A stretch of DNA of 64,000 nucleotides from Cristatella mucedo (taxonomy: Eukaryota; Bryozoa; Phylactolaemata; Cristatellidae). A program made the position numbers and the translations under genes. This document shows, one piece after another, positions 61,697 through 64,000 of the stretch (positions within the stretch are counted from its first letter, which is position 1; every line of letters begins with the position of its first letter). A model generated the notes under the pieces. It did not search any database. It was given only the letters and a program-made list of their open reading frames with translations, and was not told the origin of the DNA. The stretch spans positions 733,501 to 797,500 of the forward strand of contig WPIO01000040.1 of assembly GCA_009760855.2 (NCBI GenBank). The letters are read 5' to 3'.

Positions 61697-63341
61697 GCTT
61701 ATCCTTCCGTTAAAGGATGTTCGATAGGAAACTTCATAAATGTTAGTACGACTACCGCCCCGTTTGCTGCATCAAGGAAATTGGAATCTCCGAGCTTCAA
61801 GCACTTGCCATATGAGGGTGCAGCATGACAAAGCATTCACGTATTCACGTACGTGATAGCATAGACAAATAGATCAGGCAAACAGACAACTAGACCAAAC
61901 AAATTTGCTCATGCAGTTTTCATGTTATCGGAGGTGCTTTACGATGACGTCAGTGATTTCCCATTATGGACATAGCTCAGAGCTACCCGATGTAAAGTTG
62001 ATGCCCTTATAGGCCAGAGCCCAACTATGTGTACTGCATGCCAGATCCGGCTATCCTACCTGGGGCACACAATTTTCTTCCGACCTTAGCCTGATCTAGC
62101 TGTAAGCACCCACTGCATGGGCAAACAGATGATTCTCATCTTCTTGACTGGCCAGAGCCATTTCTACCTCCGTCTGTAGCTCCACTAAGCGAACACGACT
62201 AATCGAATGCTTCTCCAGAGTGTTCTCCATAGCACACATGAAGCCTAAGAGGCTTTTGTTATGAATGCTGCAGACCGTGCTTAAGACGTAGATTTGATTA
62301 TATTTGTTCGCCTTGTAGTCTTTTTTTGGAAACTTTCGTCACTCGTGTCCATGTTCGTAAGTGTGCACAATACTGGCACCATAAACTCCTTGCAAATATA
62401 TCCTCAATGCTGCAAACATCCACTAACTTTTGGCCAAAGACCATGTATGCTGTACCAAAGTATCATTTTTATTAAACCTTATGCTATGGGTGATCAAGCC
62501 AGTTTGTTAGTTGCCGTTGCATTGGTTGGTGACAAAGCTCATCCTGATCTTTGTAAAGCGGCAGAGAGCTAGGAATTCTGTGGGATACCTATAATAGCAG
62601 ATGTTTATACAAGTTTCCAAATTCGCCATCCGACCTACAGTAGACTGAGGCGGCCTTCTGTGGTGTTTTAGCAGGACCGGTCAAACATAGGCAGCAGTAG
62701 CCATTGCAGATTATTAAATAGAATAACTAATCATGGAATGATGCCATGGATCTTAAAATAAGTCATCAGACTTCTAGAATTCCCTAATCGTTCAGGACAT
62801 TTTATATCCTACATCGCAATCATTTCAAGGCTGTCAATGCAGCGAAATTTTTCCCAAGCACGCGTGACTTTCTCTGCACTCAGCAAACCATTTAGTACAA
62901 ACTTTTTAAGGACATCTCCTTCAATTATTTCAACCGGTAAGATGTAATTTTCCTGCGCAGGTATAGGTCCCTTACAATCATTTTGCCTTGAAGTCAAATT
63001 CTCGATTTTGAGTAATCGCATCACTATTACTTCAAAAGTATAAAGATGAATAAAGTATCATACTAAAAATTTTCTTTCCATTAATATTTCAAGCTGTACT
63101 TTTAGCCCGGCTAACGAAATAGATAACGACCGGGAAACCCCTAGTAAGTCCAGTTTTCGGAAGTCGAGAATGGTACAGGATGCATTTTACAATAGCCCTC
63201 AATACCCATTGCTATCAGACATCGCTTCCTCCCCACTGGTTCTGCCATGTTAAATTTACAGACCAAGCCTGAGTTTGTAAAGTACGTCTTACTCGATATA
63301 TTTGACTTTGTGTCTGTTGAACCGACGCAAGTCCAAGAATG

Positions 63342-63342
<1 letters not shown>
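61697..63342. other. Upstream region of gene B
   Basis: 62480-63340 aligns with 15950-16870 of gene A's upstream. The minus frame 63024-62809 (ENLTSRQNDCKGPIPAQENY start) is open here but broken in the paralog. TGACGTCA at 61945-61952. Confidence 0.5.
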
Positions 63343-63406
<64 letters not shown>

Positions 63407-63472
63407 CATATATAGAGCATATATATATAGAGCACATATATATAGCATATATATATATATATATATATATAT
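63343..63472. repeat. (AT)n, (AG)n and TATAGAGCATA compound repeat
   Basis: AT tract, then AG repeats, then TATAGAGCATATATA-type units. Absent from the paralogous place near 16870. Confidence 0.95.
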
Positions 63473-64000
63473 TAAAGCAACGCAACAAACCCGTATATCA
63501 ACATGCTCTATGTTTTTTACTGAGGATATGTCATATGTTTATTAGTAAAGGTATTGAGCCCACATGGCTATATGTGATCAATGCCAATTAGTTTGGGCTC
63601 ATACTGTCCATCCATTAACTGCTAGGCTGTAGCTTAAGAATGAACTTTAACGTCAATGTAAGCTGACTGCTGAAATAAATGCATGAAATTTGTGAATAAC
63701 ATATGCAAAACTATAAAATAAACTCCCTATTAAAGTGTGCAAGAGTAAATCGTATTGATCCTATTATGCCATCTTATGGAACTTGAAAGCCAGATTGCCG
63801 GAACAAGTGCTTTCCTCATTAGTAAAACTTAATAAAACATGGGAATATCAACAGTTCACAAGACCAGTCAGTTGTACCTGTTGCTTTGACCTGCTCTTCT
63901 GGAAGATTAGACTTTAAATGGGGCTTTGAATAATTACTATATTCTAGGCAAAACATTGAGTGCTGTGAGCCGGTAGCATCTCTTTCAAAAGTGCTTTTAT
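63473..64000. other. Upstream region of gene B, window end
   Basis: Aligns in patches with 16900-17400. No feature called. Confidence 0.5.

Noticed and set aside
62809-63024. Minus-strand frame as first exon of gene B
   Set aside because: The aligned sequence of the paralog at 16290-16510 is full of stops, and no signal peptide or phase-1 donor is present.

Overview
This is animal (metazoan) nuclear DNA, most likely from a repeat-rich, AT-leaning invertebrate genome. The signs are small exons with GT..AG borders in kilobase introns, CR1/L2-type LINEs with (ATT)n tails, tRNA-derived SINEs, a hAT-type MITE, and long (TA)n(TG)n, (CT)n and (GTA)n microsatellites. I cannot name the phylum. There is no bacterial, organellar or CRISPR content.

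The window is dominated by two head-to-tail paralogs on the minus strand. Both encode a DOMON-domain, copper type II ascorbate-dependent monooxygenase of the MOXD1 / dopamine beta-hydroxylase family. Gene B runs from position 60767 down to a stop codon at 25854. I resolved twelve coding exons (called E2-E13), whose phases all join; they give about 568 residues, from the DOMON domain to a hydrophobic C-terminus, and only the first (signal-peptide) exon was not found. Gene A starts upstream of 12930 and leaves the window at base 1; its E2-E9 are present with the same exon lengths and phases. Their introns still align in many places, so this is a segmental duplication. Gene A carries an in-frame stop in E3 and a His-to-Arg change in the paired-His CuH ligand motif of E6, so it looks like a decaying copy. 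Gene B keeps every copper ligand that can be checked. Here E3 is the second DOMON exon, E4 the domain linker, E5 and E6 the start of the catalytic core, and so on to E13.

Layout by coordinate: 1-12930, gene A with its introns; 12931-25733, the stretch between the first resolved exon of A and the end of B (LINE tails, a (TA)n(TG)n tract, a GC-rich block at 20.3-21.5 kb with a long minus-strand open frame); 25734-60767, gene B; 60768-64000, upstream sequence of B that is paralogous to 13.3-17.4 kb. Introns and flanks hold at least 17 pieces of one LINE family, two or three pieces of a second LINE family, a degraded RLE-type LINE end, two tRNA-SINE families, a 384-bp hAT MITE with a perfect 8-bp target duplication, and a gag-only LTR-element fragment whose start codon lies inside its tRNA primer binding site. 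One LINE insertion inside another, at 45175-45518, has a clear 5-bp target duplication.

The two genes would act in the secretory pathway as copper hydroxylases; the substrate cannot be told from sequence. The most useful points for follow-up are the apparent loss of catalysis in copy A, a phase-compatible alternative terminal exon kept in intron 7 of both copies, a giant CT microsatellite serving as the polypyrimidine tract of B's E6, and a SINE whose 3' end resembles the tail of the local LINE.
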